NCBI GenBank assembly: GCA_029931535.1
Contig: JAQPZY010001184.1
Span: 496,001 to 560,000, forward strand
Length of the DNA stretch: 64,000 bases
Reading direction: 5' to 3'
Origin: Margaritifera margaritifera
Lineage: Eukaryota; Mollusca; Bivalvia; Unionida; Margaritiferidae
This document shows positions 22,340 through 34,558 of the stretch, in pieces. The notes beneath the pieces were generated by a model. The model worked only from the letters and a program-made list of their open reading frames with translations, ran no database searches and was not told the DNA's origin. Position 1 is the stretch's first letter. Each line of letters begins with the position of its first letter. The translations under genes were made by a program, and so were the position numbers.

Positions 22340-22560
22340 TACCTTACTGGTCAAGGACCAGTTTTCGCCGCGTAACAATTGTCGCCATAGACTAATATCG
22401 CGCAAATGGTTACTTATTGTGCATGCCTTTAACAGTACATTTCAAAATGAACTGTTAAAGGTATGCATAATAAGTAAAAATTCGCCTCCGTTCGTGAAAT
22501 ATTAGCCCTGCAGCGTCAAATGGTACGCTGTGAGAACGGTTCCTCGGCCGTAGAGTTTTA
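22340..22560. mobile_element. Fold-back element / long-TIR MITE
   Basis: The core is TTACTTATTGTGCATGCC TTTAACAGT (22410-22436), pairing with 22451-22477 over 27 bp with two mismatches by eye and a 14-nt loop. The outer parts also pair, more loosely: GGACCAGTTTTCGCCGCGTA (22357 on) matches the complement of TACGCTGTGAGAACGGTTCC (22533-22552), and CTAATAT sits near both arms. Nearly the whole 220 bp is therefore one imperfect inverted repeat. Exact ends and target duplication are not resolved. Confidence 0.65.
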
Positions 22561-23598
22561 GTCAGTGTTTAATTCTTTGAAAATCATGTTCTAGTGTACA
22601 TGTAGTGAATTTTGTAACAAAACTTCGATTCGCCTTTATTTGAAAACAGTGGATCATCGAATTAGTGTAGAGCTGTAAGTTATTGGATTGGGTTTAGAAC
22701 GTAAATGTCTTACGCTGCGTAGAAAGAGCGCCTGAATACCTTAGTAGGGTTTCCAATTGTTTAATGTAATCATGGACGTTGGGGAGGAAGGGGAGGCAAA
22801 GCCAAAATTAAAGGGACGAAAGGCTTTCATAGTCCCTAAGCACTGAAATGATTATGGTGCCCCCCCCCCCCCCCATGTAATTAAAAATAAAAACAATACT
22901 AAACCGTAATTTTTCTTTTTTTTTTTTTTTTTTTTTTTGCCTCTGCTTTGCTGGTGCCCTAAGCACGTGCCTGGTATGCCTATTGGGTAATCCAGCATAT
23001 ATATTGCACAATGCGGACGCCCATGAATGTAATGTTGAACTATCACTTAAGATGGCAAAATAAATGGAAATGACTCCATGATTCTTAACTGACTCGTGCT
23101 ATTCTACATCCGCTGTTGAAACTCAATACTGCATGAGTCAGGTAATGTACAAAAATTAGAACTGTCATTCGGCAACTGCAAAAAACAACTAATGGGAATA
23201 CGTAGACGGCTACATTAATGGCGGTCTCACAACTGAATCCATCATTCCTTTGTATGTATTACCTGCTTTATTCCGTTGATGAGATAAACTAGTAATGTTT
23301 GAAATAATATATCTTCGTACATGCCACCAACCTTTCGCGTTTATGAATACAAGTACGGCTCTTTTGATAAACGTTGCTGATAGTGATTTGTGAAATTAAA
23401 CCTGTAAAGCTTCATTTTCACCGATAACTAACACTGAACTGAAATAATGAACACTATATTCAGCGTTGTTTCAAGGCACAATTTATGATAAATTTATCTC
23501 TGAAAACAACCCACGGCTATTGTACAGTAGTAAACAAAGTTTTATGTGGAATATGATGGTATGAGTTGTGCCGCGGAATCAGAGGTAAAGAAACTCAC
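22561..23598. other. Intergenic; poly-C and poly-T runs
   Basis: Holds a 15-bp C run (22860-22874) and a T run of ~26 bp (22913-22938). No exon-like segment with both borders. Confidence 0.4.
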
Positions 23599-23694
23599 TA
23601 TTCCCGCATTCCACATTTTGCGTCGTGAGGTAGTACCCTTGTTCTGAGCTCCGTGGCGTTATCACAATTCATGACAGACCTAAGTGGATGGTAT
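23599..23694 (-). CDS. Candidate internal exon, cysteine-containing protein
   Basis: On the minus strand a good acceptor (CTACTTCTTTACCCTTTTCTAAG) is followed by 31 open codons and a donor, AATA/GTGAGT. Both borders are phase 2. The patch is richer in G+C than its flanks. The peptide starts YHPLRSVMNCDNATELRTRV and ends LPHDAKCGMRE, with two cysteines and an N-glycosylation sequon (NAT), fitting an extracellular protein. The LP...CG spacing recalls the linker before a trypsin-like domain, but no catalytic part is present, so no function is claimed. Confidence 0.35.
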
Positions 23695-24925
23695 CTTAGA
23701 AAAGGGTAAAGAAGTAGTTTTACAATGACACCAAGAACTGTAGGACATTCTAATCACGTTACAAAATACAGCATAGAAAGCCTAACTTTCTAGACCAGAT
23801 TAATTTTAGGCAAACAAAATTGCCAGTTCCGGGACCGAATTTTGTGTCCGGATTTTAGACTTCCTGTCGTTAGATCTAGAGTAGACCGGTCCAAACGGCA
23901 CACGCACAGAAGAACCTTTGCGAAAATTAGGGTGAGTTTGAGATTTGAAGGAAAAGGGGCCTGTACTCCAAAATCAGGGGTCCAATAAGAAGGTAAAAGA
24001 AAAAATACATGTAAGATTTTCCCCGTCTACTCATGCGCGGGCTTAAAAGCCAATCAAACGAAACGTCTATTACACATCAAATCATTTGACAATATGAAAG
24101 TCTCTCAGAATCAGACGTGTGTGTGTTTTCAATCAGAAGAAACAAAAAAAAACGTGTTTCATACCCACATTTCAGGTGAAAATGTAAATAATCTTTTGGC
24201 TACAGCGAGTCAAGTATTAGGCGTAAGAATGTCAAAATGTCAGCAAATTCGAAAGACGGTGCGGGTAGATGACTAAACAAAGCAATTTAGAGAAATATTC
24301 ACGCTGGATTTGAACTAGAACTGTCTGGATTAGAACTATAGCCGTCTGGAAGTGAAGATGGGATGTTCAGGCTAACCACGTATATAACATTTTGGTTCCT
24401 AAATCTATTTAATTTCTTGAAAACTCCTGCCATAAAAAAAACGCTACAAATTTCGTACTTTTCCGAACATGATTTATGTGCATCTCGCTCTGTTTTGGAA
24501 ATGAACAGTAATAACTAAGATGGAGGAAAACTCGTTTTAATTGGACGCTAGGCATTGGAAACTACCTAACACAGTTATTGACAGGTAAAGCTTAACAATT
24601 GATAGATTTTAAAAATATTTCCCGTACATAGGTATATGTGGGTTGCAGAATTATCCATGGACTACGTACCGGTTACGTTTATAAAACATAGGCTGTTGTA
24701 TATACATAATAACATCTATGAAATAATAATGACACATTTCAGTTTTTAAGATGAATCAATATACATGGAAGTCTTATTTATTATTATTAGAAACGGAAAA
24801 AGAAGAAATAATGTTTATAAAATAGAAACAAAAAACGAGCAAGAAGCAATACATAAGACAAACTATAGAGAATGTAATTAGATATATAAGGTTCTATCTC
24901 TGTATATATCACTGTAGTAAAGTAC
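23695..24925. other. Intergenic or intronic, nothing firm
   Basis: Includes a short imperfect direct repeat (TCTGGATT-GAACTAGAACTG / TCTGGATTAGAACTATAG, 24305-24350). Confidence 0.4.
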
Positions 24926-24927
24926 TG

Positions 24928-24928
24928 T

Positions 24929-24998
<70 letters not shown>
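24928..24998. repeat. (TA)n microsatellite
   Basis: About 35 TA units with one TTTATA interruption. Confidence 0.95.
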
Positions 24999-25001
<3 letters not shown>

Positions 25002-25420
25002 TAACATATTCATTTAACATTCGTATACAGCTATGTGTAAGGAAGAAGAAGAAAAGAAGATGAAGAGGTGTGAACAGAAAAGATTAGGAAACAGCGGCAC
25101 TGAGAGGAGAAACAAGGGTATTGAGAGGAGAAACAGATATGTGTCTTATTAAACTAGTATAAGATAATATAAACTAAGTACGAAGAAAAATAATATTTCG
25201 TGATTGTGAAGATATCTATCAATTTTCATGAATGCGTTTACACAATTTGAAACAACTGGCAAAATTAGAACTATGATATTACACTATATTTACATACGTA
25301 TGCCATTCTGTTTCAAAACATTCAAATTTAATATTCTTTTAGCTATTTCCTACTAAAAAAAATGTAGTGTATTTTTTAGAAAGTTTCTAGACAAAGTTAG
25401 GGATGGGTGTTTTCTTTCAT

Positions 25421-25482
25421 GGCTTAATACCTGATAGAAGTCACTGTTAATTATGGCAGTGACTTGTATCAGGTATTAAGCC
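25421..25482. repeat. 26-bp perfect-type hairpin (one mismatch)
   Basis: GGCTTAATACCTGATAGAAG TCACTG (25421-25446) pairs with 25457-25482 with a single G/C mismatch, leaving a 10-nt loop TTAATTATGG. The pairing stops abruptly at both ends. The 62-nt size is compatible with a microRNA-type precursor or a tiny MITE; sequence alone cannot decide. Confidence 0.85.
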
Positions 25483-25969
25483 TACTTAGGCTAATTAGGT
25501 TACTATTCATCACACCACATGATTGGTGATTCGTTATCCACAAATTGTTCGAAACGGTTAGGTAACTTATTTCCACCTACTCAAACAATCATAGCTCATG
25601 AGTCATATACGCTATTTACCCATTTCCAGCAACCGACCGGTTTTCACTCTTGGCCAATCGTATGAGTGACAGTTTTCACGAACTAGACATAGTTCCTTTT
25701 GGGTACTTTCATCATCACTTACTGTAAATATTTATAACTTATGCTGATCAACAGAGATATTAGGCAACTTAATTTCACATGAAGGAGATTAGGTTGCGTG
25801 AAATAAAGAAACTGTTAAACTATTTTTTTCCCGACCATCCTCAAAAAAGATAGAATTTTACTAGAAATTGTTTAACACGTTTGTAAGATCCTTCGTGTAC
25901 GACGATTGCCATTCGGTGACATGGTTCCGCTATACAATTATTAGTTACTTCTAAAAGCAGAACAGGTAT

Positions 25970-26050
25970 AAGGTGAAGTTGTTTGCATTTGCAACAAGCA
26001 AAGTGGAGAGAATGTTAGCATACCTCTATACTACTTCCATGTATTGTGAC
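25970..26050. repeat. Dispersed repeat, copy 1
   Basis: ACAGGTATAAGGTGAAGTTG ... GGAGAGAATGTTAGCATACC ... matches 43338-43430 over about 90 bp in the same orientation with scattered changes. The element class is unknown. Confidence 0.8.
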
Positions 26051-27546
26051 TAAGCAACAAATTGTCATTTGAAACCAAGTTAATCCGATATCAAATCAAA
26101 CAAGTTTTGCTGGTAATTGCATGAGACTTGTTTGTTATCAAGTATTTCATAGCTAAATTACAGAACATGTGGTAAAACGTATCTCTTTGTATGCACGTAA
26201 CTTTTTTTACCTTCACTCTGAGTCATCATTCTCCTTTATAGTGCAAAAACTTTGTTTTAACTATTCTTGCAGAACGTCGGTGGATTATTTTTCTGTCGAA
26301 TGGTGTGCTATGGTCCAATTTTTTTTTTTTTTTTTTGTTTTTTGTTTGTTTGTTTATTTTGTTTTGTTTTGTTTTTGTCTGTTTTTTAATTTGTTTTACA
26401 CGCTATGACACAGATTTTGGGTAGTAAGGAATTTATTACCTTTGTTGGGAAGCGAAATAGATACAGATTTTGCTGTTAAGGTACCACGTTAAGTTGTGTA
26501 TTTCAGATTCTACCACAGACGCACTGTCGGCAAAGTCAAAAATACTTGATTGAAAAATAACACTGGTATTTGGACATTCTCGGCAACCATCCGCTTACTT
26601 CAGATGAGTGAGAAGTAAGCCGATGGAAGCTTGAAATTGGTAATTAATGTCATATAAGCTATACACGTCATTGATTCCGAAGAACAGTCAAATAAAGTCA
26701 TTACAGCAGGAAGAACTAATTACGAATGAAACAGTGAGATTATAGTGACAACTGTTAAGTCCAAGCAACTCTATTTCGGCAAAGCTAAGTGTATCCAGTT
26801 GAGATCGGGGGTCTAATTTAGGAGATCGTGGGTCTGGGTGAGAAATTGTACAACTGGCGGTTTCAGATAAATGGCTGTCACCCCTCCCCCTCCCCTCCGC
26901 AAACAAAAACATACTATAATACACGTTATTGCTTGACTTTTGTATGACATTATTAGGCAAAGTCAAGCTAATGTTCCCTGTAAGAATCGACAAAACAATT
27001 TTATTATATCTCTTAAAACTCGGGCAAGAAAAATAAAGTTTGCAAATTGCATGTTCCTCCAAAGTTATTGCAACTTCTCGCAAATTTCACAAAGAAAGCC
27101 CTTTTGTCGTTGCAGCGGCAACAACGTGACCACGTTATTGGCAATTATAGAAGACCAAAGACTGGAAAATGGAAACAAAACACATTTGTGAATTAGGCTG
27201 TAATACGCACAACTTGCAACAAACTCATGAAAAATAATCCTTTTGTAAATATGTTTTCTGGAAGAGTAGAAAGGAACAAATTAACTTGTGTGATATCCAC
27301 AAGTTCATGACCGCAAAGACTCTTTATATGGTTTATCAAGACAAAACATGAACCAGTTTGAAGGAAACAGAAACAAAGTATCTATGATACAAGTCTCTGA
27401 AGATCCCTTGTATTTTGCCATGTGCTAGAAATGTTCCCGACAATAAAAAAGATCCCAGAAAAAAAAAACGTCTTTTTCACTTTTACGGGGTAATTGCACA
27501 GTATATAATATCCATATTTGATACCAGAGATAGGTGAATTAGTTAC
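26051..27546. other. Intergenic, nothing firm
   Basis: T-rich run at 26320-26390. A splice-acceptor-like TTTTGTCGTTGCAG (27102-27115) precedes a 26-codon open frame ending in TAG; not called. Confidence 0.4.
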
Positions 27547-27586
27547 CTGTGTACCCTAGTCGATATGTTTAATTCATCGCGAATAT
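27547..27586 (-). CDS. Candidate short exon
   Basis: On the minus strand ATGTCTGCAG (weak acceptor) precedes 40 bases open in one frame (IRDELNISTRVH) ending CACAG/GTAACT. It leaves in phase 2, which fits the phase-2 start of 23599-23694 downstream on the same strand. Too short and too weakly bordered to stand alone. Confidence 0.18.
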
Positions 27587-27620
27587 CTGCAGACATCTAG
27601 CCCCTGGGTTACAAAACCTG

Positions 27621-27658
27621 GTCTGATATTTTCCAATATATAGAGGAAAATATCAGAC
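27621..27658. repeat. 14-bp perfect inverted repeat
   Basis: GTCTGATATTTTCC (27621-27634) and GGAAAATATCAGAC (27645-27658) pair perfectly around the 10-nt loop AATATATAGA. Confidence 0.9.
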
Positions 27659-28420
27659 ATTTTTATAATCTAGACTGGTAGAAAAACTTCTCAACTTAAC
27701 ACTGATAAACTTTTCGACTTAATACGGCACTCTAATTAACACGATTAGAGGCTTATATTAGAAAATTATCATACTGTTTCTCATTATTATTCAAAGATTT
27801 GCGAGGTTCCGACGGGTACTAGTTTCATGATCAGAGACTATAATAAATTCTATTTTAAAAATAGGCGTTTAGTACCAGTCCCAAACTAACATTATATTAA
27901 AGACTGGGCTGAACGTAGTTACACAACACCACAGTTACCTACCCACCACCCCCACCATCATCATTATCAATAAAAAATTGCACCTGAGCAGTGCTACAAC
28001 TCATACCATGGTTTTTGTTTTTTAGCATTCTTGATTCTAATAAATCTTCCGGTTTCATTTTTCGATTTGCTATTTCGTCTCACTGAAAACAGCGACGTTA
28101 GTTGCTTCGTGTAAACTATTCATCAAGTCGTGTATTAAGGCGCTTCTAATCAAAACTTTTGTTAAAAAAAATCATGATTGAAATTAGCCATTTTGCGTAA
28201 GTATTAACCATTTCAATCAGAACCTCTATGAACCTTTCTCCACCATTGTTCTGGCAATCACGAAAGGAGCCGTTTATTAGTTAATTGCTGTTCTGTATAC
28301 CAATCAGTCGACACGAAGTGTCAGAATTCTTCAGGAAGCAATCTTACGTAAGCTAAGCTATACCTATCATCCACGTGTGAATCGTGGGTCTTCACGTTTG
28401 AGGATTAATTTATTATCCAT

Positions 28421-28467
<47 letters not shown>

Positions 28468-30777
28468 TTTAACAGAAACAAAAATCTATTAGTCTTAAAA
28501 CAGTCTTACGTAGGCGTTTATACAATTAAAACAAAAATCCAATATTGGGTTTATCAACTGACTCTTGACCTATCTCTCAAGACAATAATTCTGTTTCGAA
28601 AATTGTATTTCAAATTGTGATTTGCTGAAATGACTTTGTGTCTCTCTTGAGAAAAGAAGCAATTTTCTGATGCATCCACATGCCTCAGCCCAATTTAAAT
28701 TTGCGTAAGGAATTTATTCTTTGTGTAGGAATTAATATTAGCGCGATATGATGCCCAACGTTTCTTCAGACAAATTGAAATAAATGGCTGTATTAATGCA
28801 ATTTGTTTGTAACAAAATTACTGCCGAGTTACTCTAGCACGGGGAAACAAGCTAGCAATAGTTGTAAAAGTCCTACCGTCATAAATAAGAACTTAGATTT
28901 AAATTTCAATTAAAACATGGATAAATACAGCAATAAATTGACGTTGTAACACTCGTGTTGTGACAGGCTCCTAAGTTTGTGACGCAGCTGTTGTATTCCA
29001 CCGATGCCCTAAGGAGGGAATTATTATATTTGCATTTTACCAGTGTGAAATATATGCTTTGACCTGCTACATTTATTGGCATTTTGTGTCTAAAGCACAA
29101 AAACAAACCATAGGCTCCCGAATATGACGAAATCGAGACTTGAGATTGAGACTGCTTCATCACTGTGCTGTCCAATAGTCTTGAGACTAGAGCTTTAAAG
29201 TTAAACAATGGTCCTTTTGCTAATTTAAAAGTGAAAGGATTATTTTCCTATGGCATTTGTCAATTTTTCAAAGAATACAAATCAAGAATAATATCTATCC
29301 ATTCTGTCAATTTAAATTTATTTTTTAACAATGTCATCTAAGTGATATGTATGTAGCTGAGAAGAGTATGTTGTCACGTAGTACTGTGGATATATTAATT
29401 GCTTCTGAAAGTAACAGTTGACATTCTGAGATTTTTTTTTTAAATTTTACTCGAGGAAACAACTACAACAGAAACGGTGTATTGTGTTATGGATGACTTT
29501 AAACTATCAACCTTTGAAGGAACTATCTTACCCATGCATGCAATAAATTCATTTTTCATCAGTCATTTCTTCTATTATGCTTTTCTAGCAAGAGATGATT
29601 GATTCTGCACTGTTGTCAAGTTGTGAGTATTATTTCCGGCTAATCTTTCTTGAAGTAAGACGTCTGGCGCGTTATGTAAGAAGATTAACATCTGCAGCTC
29701 CATTATCACCATGCCATCTCTAAATACATGCAGTATATGAGCAACAAAAAGTATATATAACGTTGCGCAGATAAAATCATCACCTTTAAAGTGAACATGA
29801 CTTCACAAAAGATTCCAACCTTTAAATACTTTATTCTTCCTAATATCTCAGTCGATAAATTAACATTATAATTTTAACATAAGGAATATTATCAGATGCC
29901 AAATGGCACTGAAAGGATGCCTAACTGACTAAGTCGGGCTTCAGATTGTTTCATGCTGTTATTGCTTTATCAATAACAATGGCAGGTGACGAGGAAATGA
30001 TTCGTGTACCTAATATCAATAGATGCTATAGAAGTTCTACTGTGCAAATTAAATACTGCGTGAGTCAGCCAGTGAACAGGAGATATAAATATAAATAAGT
30101 GTTTATAGAGAAGGCAACATTAATGCTATGTAACGAGCGAGGCGATAATGTGTTTATTATTATTTTGTACCTGCCTTAAAGTTTTACATTCAAGGCTATA
30201 TTCAGGCCCTTACTATAGTTACAGAGAATTGTGTTTTATTTATTCTTTACTTTTTTCCTATGGTTGCGAAACAACACGAAAACAATCCTTAAAAAGAAAG
30301 AAAAACACTGACACAAAATCAAGTTTAATTTATAACTTACTACTCGATAAAATTGGGATTAAAAAGAAATTCAAACTGTGATGAAACTATTTTTTACCTC
30401 GAATAAAAATGCTACCTTTAAAACATTTTCAATTTTTTTAAAGTCATTATTTCTTCTAATTTTTACGTATAATATTTAGAATTCAGTGCACAGTGCATAT
30501 TTATTTGAGAGATCATACATGACGGTTGAATGAATGATATCCGATAAAATTTATTACAATCAAGTTCCATACAAATCAGCTGCTTTTTATTCGATGAAAA
30601 GAGTCTTATTAATTTTAAAAGACCAATATTCTGGTGAAAAGGTAAAGTCTTTGGTGTTTTTATGAGAACAGCAATAATTATCTATGCTTTTGTATTACTT
30701 GCAGGTAACTGGATTCGTGACTTTTTCAATGTTTAACGTATCTGTCAGCAGAAAGAAACTTACATTTATTATTTTTT
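27659..30777. other. Long gene-poor stretch
   Basis: A+T-rich. It contains a ~36-bp T run (28429-28464). The minus-strand open frame near 28906-29208 has two Cys-containing stretches but no splice-like borders or start context, and is not called. No mobile-element terminus was recognised. Confidence 0.4.
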
Positions 30778-31320
30778 TTATCCCTGTGCTTTTTTTCTGA
30801 GAAAAGCGCGGGGATTATGTAATACCGTGTGTCCTTGCATGTGTGCGTGCGTTCGTTTGTAATATGGTGCAATTCGTCCTACACGGCTCAAGATGGAGAC
30901 TTCAAACCTGAGGATATGATCGGGGTGGTCCTTGGGAGTGGGACTAAGATGGTGATTCTGCATATATTCAAAATAACTACCAAAATAATGGATGAACATT
31001 ACTGGTGTGTATGATCGCATACCCAGATATCAGCACATGTCAGATGGCCGGTTAGACTGAGGTTCCTGAGTCATTTCCCACTGGATCCATCCATATTCCC
31101 AAGGACTTATCCTCTTTGTCATAACTTGGCAAATAGTTAAATCCTCACCGTATAACCATATACACTTACCGTGCATGATAAGACAATTCAGACTTGCAAC
31201 TAAAATTGGCTCCAGCGTCTATTCCTGCTTCTTGGGACTTTACCCCAGAGACACAGATTTTGGAGGTGCGTGGTACAAGGCTGGGGAGCGCGGGGATATG
31301 TGTTTTACCATACGTAGGAC
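30778..31320. other. G+C-richer block, unclassified, probably a repeat
   Basis: Begins and ends with related phrases in the same orientation (GCGCGGGGATTATGT near 30806, GAGCGCGGGGATATGT near 31287). Composition differs from the flanks. Open on both strands for about 60-80 codons in part (30778-31020), but without coding-like content. No transposase or RT motif seen. Confidence 0.3.
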
Positions 31321-32159
31321 TATCAGGCAAATGTAATTTTCATTTTAAAAAATGTAAATATGTATTATTATTACAACTGTTTTGCTGTTTTTTTCTTTTA
31401 TGTTTTTGATGTTGTTGTCGCTGTTGTTGTTTTATCTCATCAATATAAATAAACAAAATGTGATTAAATTATGTACAGCGTTCATTTCTCATGGACCAGA
31501 GGTTTGGAAAGGAAAATCTTCAGCCCCGTCTTTTGCATCTGTCCATTCTTTGTTTATATAATGGAGAAAAAAAATGAGATTAATATTTAGCCAAGAATGA
31601 GGAAACCTTCATTCCATATTTTGACTGATATTGCTTTGCTTTTTTTGTTTCCTTTAAAAAACAAATACAGACTCGCTCTTCCACGTATTCTTAAAATGCG
31701 ATCTTTTCCAAATTTGCATTCCAGCGAACATACAGAGGGAAAGCCACCAAACATTCACGTAAAACTTTAATATCACGGCCCATGGATAAATTCTGCGTAT
31801 GTTGACGATGTGTGTTTATTTCTTTAATGCATATTTTCAGTAGATTATTCTCGTGATGAGGGGAAAGTGATTTGTAAAACAAGTATTGCAATATTGATTT
31901 TAAAGTCAATTTTAATAGATAAAATCAAAAGACAGAAATGAACGAAGAAAAAGGTGAAGAGAATGCAACTTTACACAACTAGCTGCTGTTTTAATAAATC
32001 ACAAGAAAGACTTGGGTCGTTTAGATCGCTAGACTAGTTCATGTTGGTGAAAGAGTTATTTCGGACGTTATAGAATTAATAATTACATCTTTGAGAGGGA
32101 ATATGCACATTTATAAGATTCTTTTGATATAGAGTTGTTTCCACTGTGCTTTTCTACAG
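31321..32159. other. Intergenic, nothing recognised
   Basis: A+T-rich. Confidence 0.4.
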
Positions 32160-32360
32160 GAGCACCAAGGCTCGATGGGCCACTTTCAATCGGAGCAACC
32201 TCAGCCTTTTCTGTTCAGTCAGAAAAAAATTCAGATGTATAAGGCGGATTGATTTCCACACTTTGGCGGAAAACAAAACCAAACAGCACAAAAGTCTTAC
32301 GCAACAAAGTAGTACGCAACCTACTATCTGTGCCCTGAACGCATGCAAACTAAATATCAG
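32160..32360 (+). CDS. Candidate internal exon, unknown protein
   Basis: A strong acceptor (TTTCCACTGTGCTTTTCTACAG) and a near-consensus donor (TATCAG/GTAAGC) frame 201 bases. One frame is open throughout (66 codons), symmetric in phase 2. The peptide is basic, with four cysteines and a Gln/Ser/Thr-rich middle (KTKQHKSLTQQSSTQPTICA). The splice borders are the best pair on the plus strand in this window. The content is not clearly domain-like, and the family is unknown. Confidence 0.35.
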
Positions 32361-32627
32361 GTAAGCTAAATATATTCAAATTAAGAAATATATAGTTATC
32401 TGAAAGTAGCTTTTAGATCTTATTGTTTTATGAATCAATACTTTAATTGACACTGCAATAAAGATGCATTTTCTGTCCGATATTAAAAACTGCAGAAACA
32501 TCAAGATCATTTCACTTTCACTTTCACATACCATGGAGAAGATGACTGAAAATACCTACAACTAGTCTGTTGTATTCGTATGCTTTGGAAACATATACAA
32601 CGCGTATTCATTTAAATCAAAGAGACT

Positions 32628-32628
<1 letters not shown>

Positions 32629-32696
<68 letters not shown>
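32629..32696. repeat. (CT)n microsatellite
   Basis: About 33 CT units with one GC interruption near the start. Confidence 0.95.
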
Positions 32697-32699
<3 letters not shown>

Positions 32700-32861
32700 A
32701 TTGCTTTGTGATCATTGTTCTTATTATTAATTTTTATGTTATTCTTGATACATATACCTATACTAATAATTATAATAAACTTCGTAAACAGTCAGGCAAT
32801 GTATATTTATATTACTTCTCCAATTTAGATTGAAGATTAGAAGAAATTATTCGATGATGGA

Positions 32862-32872
32862 CACACACACAC

Positions 32873-32937
<65 letters not shown>
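32862..32937. repeat. (CA)n(TA)n microsatellite
   Basis: A short CA run, then about 31 TA units. Confidence 0.95.
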
Positions 32938-32939
<2 letters not shown>

Positions 32940-33254
32940 GAAAGCAAAATAAATAAAGGAAATACATATAAATGCTTTTTAAAGAAAATATCTTGGCAAT
33001 ACAAAATCAATTACATTTACTTCCTTTCGTACTGCATATATCAAACAAAATCATCGATTCAATAATAAAAAAGCTAATAAATATTGATTTAGTATAATTT
33101 GCCACCTCTCGTCCTGCAGAAATGGAAACCATGACAAAATGTGTAAAATTATTCTGTTACGTTTCCTTTCATTCATAAAATGTTAGACTTGCACAAATTT
33201 TGCAGGGGATTTTTTTTTAAAATGGATACAACTATTTTACAAAAATATTAAGTC

Positions 33255-33555
33255 ATGCATTCTTACAAGTGGACAGTGTTCATCTTGGTTTGACATTGAG
33301 AAGGGAGATCCCCTCTCCACGCACATTTTCCTTCTGTGTTCAGAGACATTAGTCCAAATGATAGAAAAGACTCCAAATATCAAAGGAATAAATACATAAT
33401 ACCCAAGAGCCTATCTTACACTGCCCTCATTCTTGATGGCTCTGAAATGTCCCTCCAATCAGCATTGCTTTTAATGTATCAATACTCTCAATTTTCGGGT
33501 CATTTAGTATAAATATTGAAAAGACTAAAGCAGTCTGGCTTGGAAGTAGAAGAGA
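33255..33555 (+). pseudogene. LINE reverse-transcriptase fragment
   Basis: Three shifted frames read in order as a reverse transcriptase. First is GQCSSWFDIEKGDPLSTHIF (the QGDPLSP-type motif, lacking the preceding CRQ) with SETLVQMIEKTPNIKGIN. The YADD core is missing from a damaged stretch around 33390-33425. Then ALILDGSEMSLQSALLL and SININ-like/EKTKAVWLGSRRDS follow. Stops and at least two frameshifts make it dead. The motif pattern fits an L1/Tx1-like LINE rather than the CR1/L2-like LINE at the right edge. The frame runs directly into the 45-bp minisatellite. Confidence 0.75.
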
Positions 33556-34358
33556 TAGTAATATTAAATATTGCTCGGAATATAAAATGTGATTTTGAGG
33601 TAATAATATTAAATATTGCTCGGAATATAAAATGGGATTTTGAGGTAGTAATGTTAAATATTGCTCAGAATATAAATGGGATTTTGAGGTAGTAATATTA
33701 AATATTGCTCAGAATATAAAATATGATTTTGAGGTAGTAATATTAAATATTGCTCAGAATATAAAATGGGATTTTGAGGTAGTACTATTAAATATTGCTC
33801 AGAATATAAAATAGGATTTTGAGGTAGTAATATTAAATATTGCTCAGAATATAAAATGGGATTTTGAGGTAGTAATATTAACTATTGCTCAGAATATAAA
33901 ATAGGAGTTTGTGGTAGTAATATTAAATATTGCTCAGAATACAAAATAGGATTTTGAGGTAGTAAAATGAAATATTGCTCAGAATATAAAATAGGATTTC
34001 GAGGTAGTAATATTAAATATTGCTCAGAATATAAAATAGGATTTTGAGGTAGTAATATTAAATATTGCTCAGAATGTAAAATGGGATTTTGAGGTAGTCA
34101 TATTGAATATTGCTCAGAATATAAAATAGGATTTTGATGTAGTAATATTAAATATTGCTCAGAATATAAAATAGGATTTTGAGGTAGTAATATTAAATAT
34201 TGCTCATAATATGGAGTGGGATTTTGAGGTAGTAATATTAAATATTGCTCAGAATATAAAATGGGATTTTGAGGTAGTAATATTAAATATTGCTCATAAT
34301 ATAGAGTGGGATGTTTTGGTAGTAATATTAATATTGCTCAGAATATAGAATAGGATTT
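33556..34358. repeat. 45-bp minisatellite, ~18 units, derived from the LINE
   Basis: The unit reads TAGTAATATTAAATATTGCT then CAGAATATAAAATGGGATTTTGAGG. The first unit is continuous with the RT frame ...GSRRDSNIKYCSEYKM, where related LINEs carry a conserved stretch after the GS(R/K)(R/K) motif. The array therefore appears to have grown from coding sequence of the dead LINE. Units vary at scattered bases; one or two are a base short. Confidence 0.95.
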
Positions 34359-34558
34359 ATCCTAATTTATTTACTGAAGCATACAATTTTGCACAGAGCA
34401 AAACAATATAATTAAATTTAACAATTATAAAAAAAAAATTAGCAAGAAAAATAAAATTTACTTTTAATCAATGCGGTCAAAAAGAGCACTCACCCCTTTT
34501 GGCAAAATCTGTATCATTAAAAGTTTGGCAGTTTAAAATCTTATGCATCTGTTACTGA

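Noticed and set aside
24928..24998. Promoter TATA boxes within (TA)n tracts
   Set aside because: Any TA microsatellite matches a TATA motif; no start-site evidence.
27116..27196. Terminal exon after TTTTGTCGTTGCAG on the plus strand
   Set aside because: 26 open codons only, and the overlapping frame is equally open; no supporting upstream exon.
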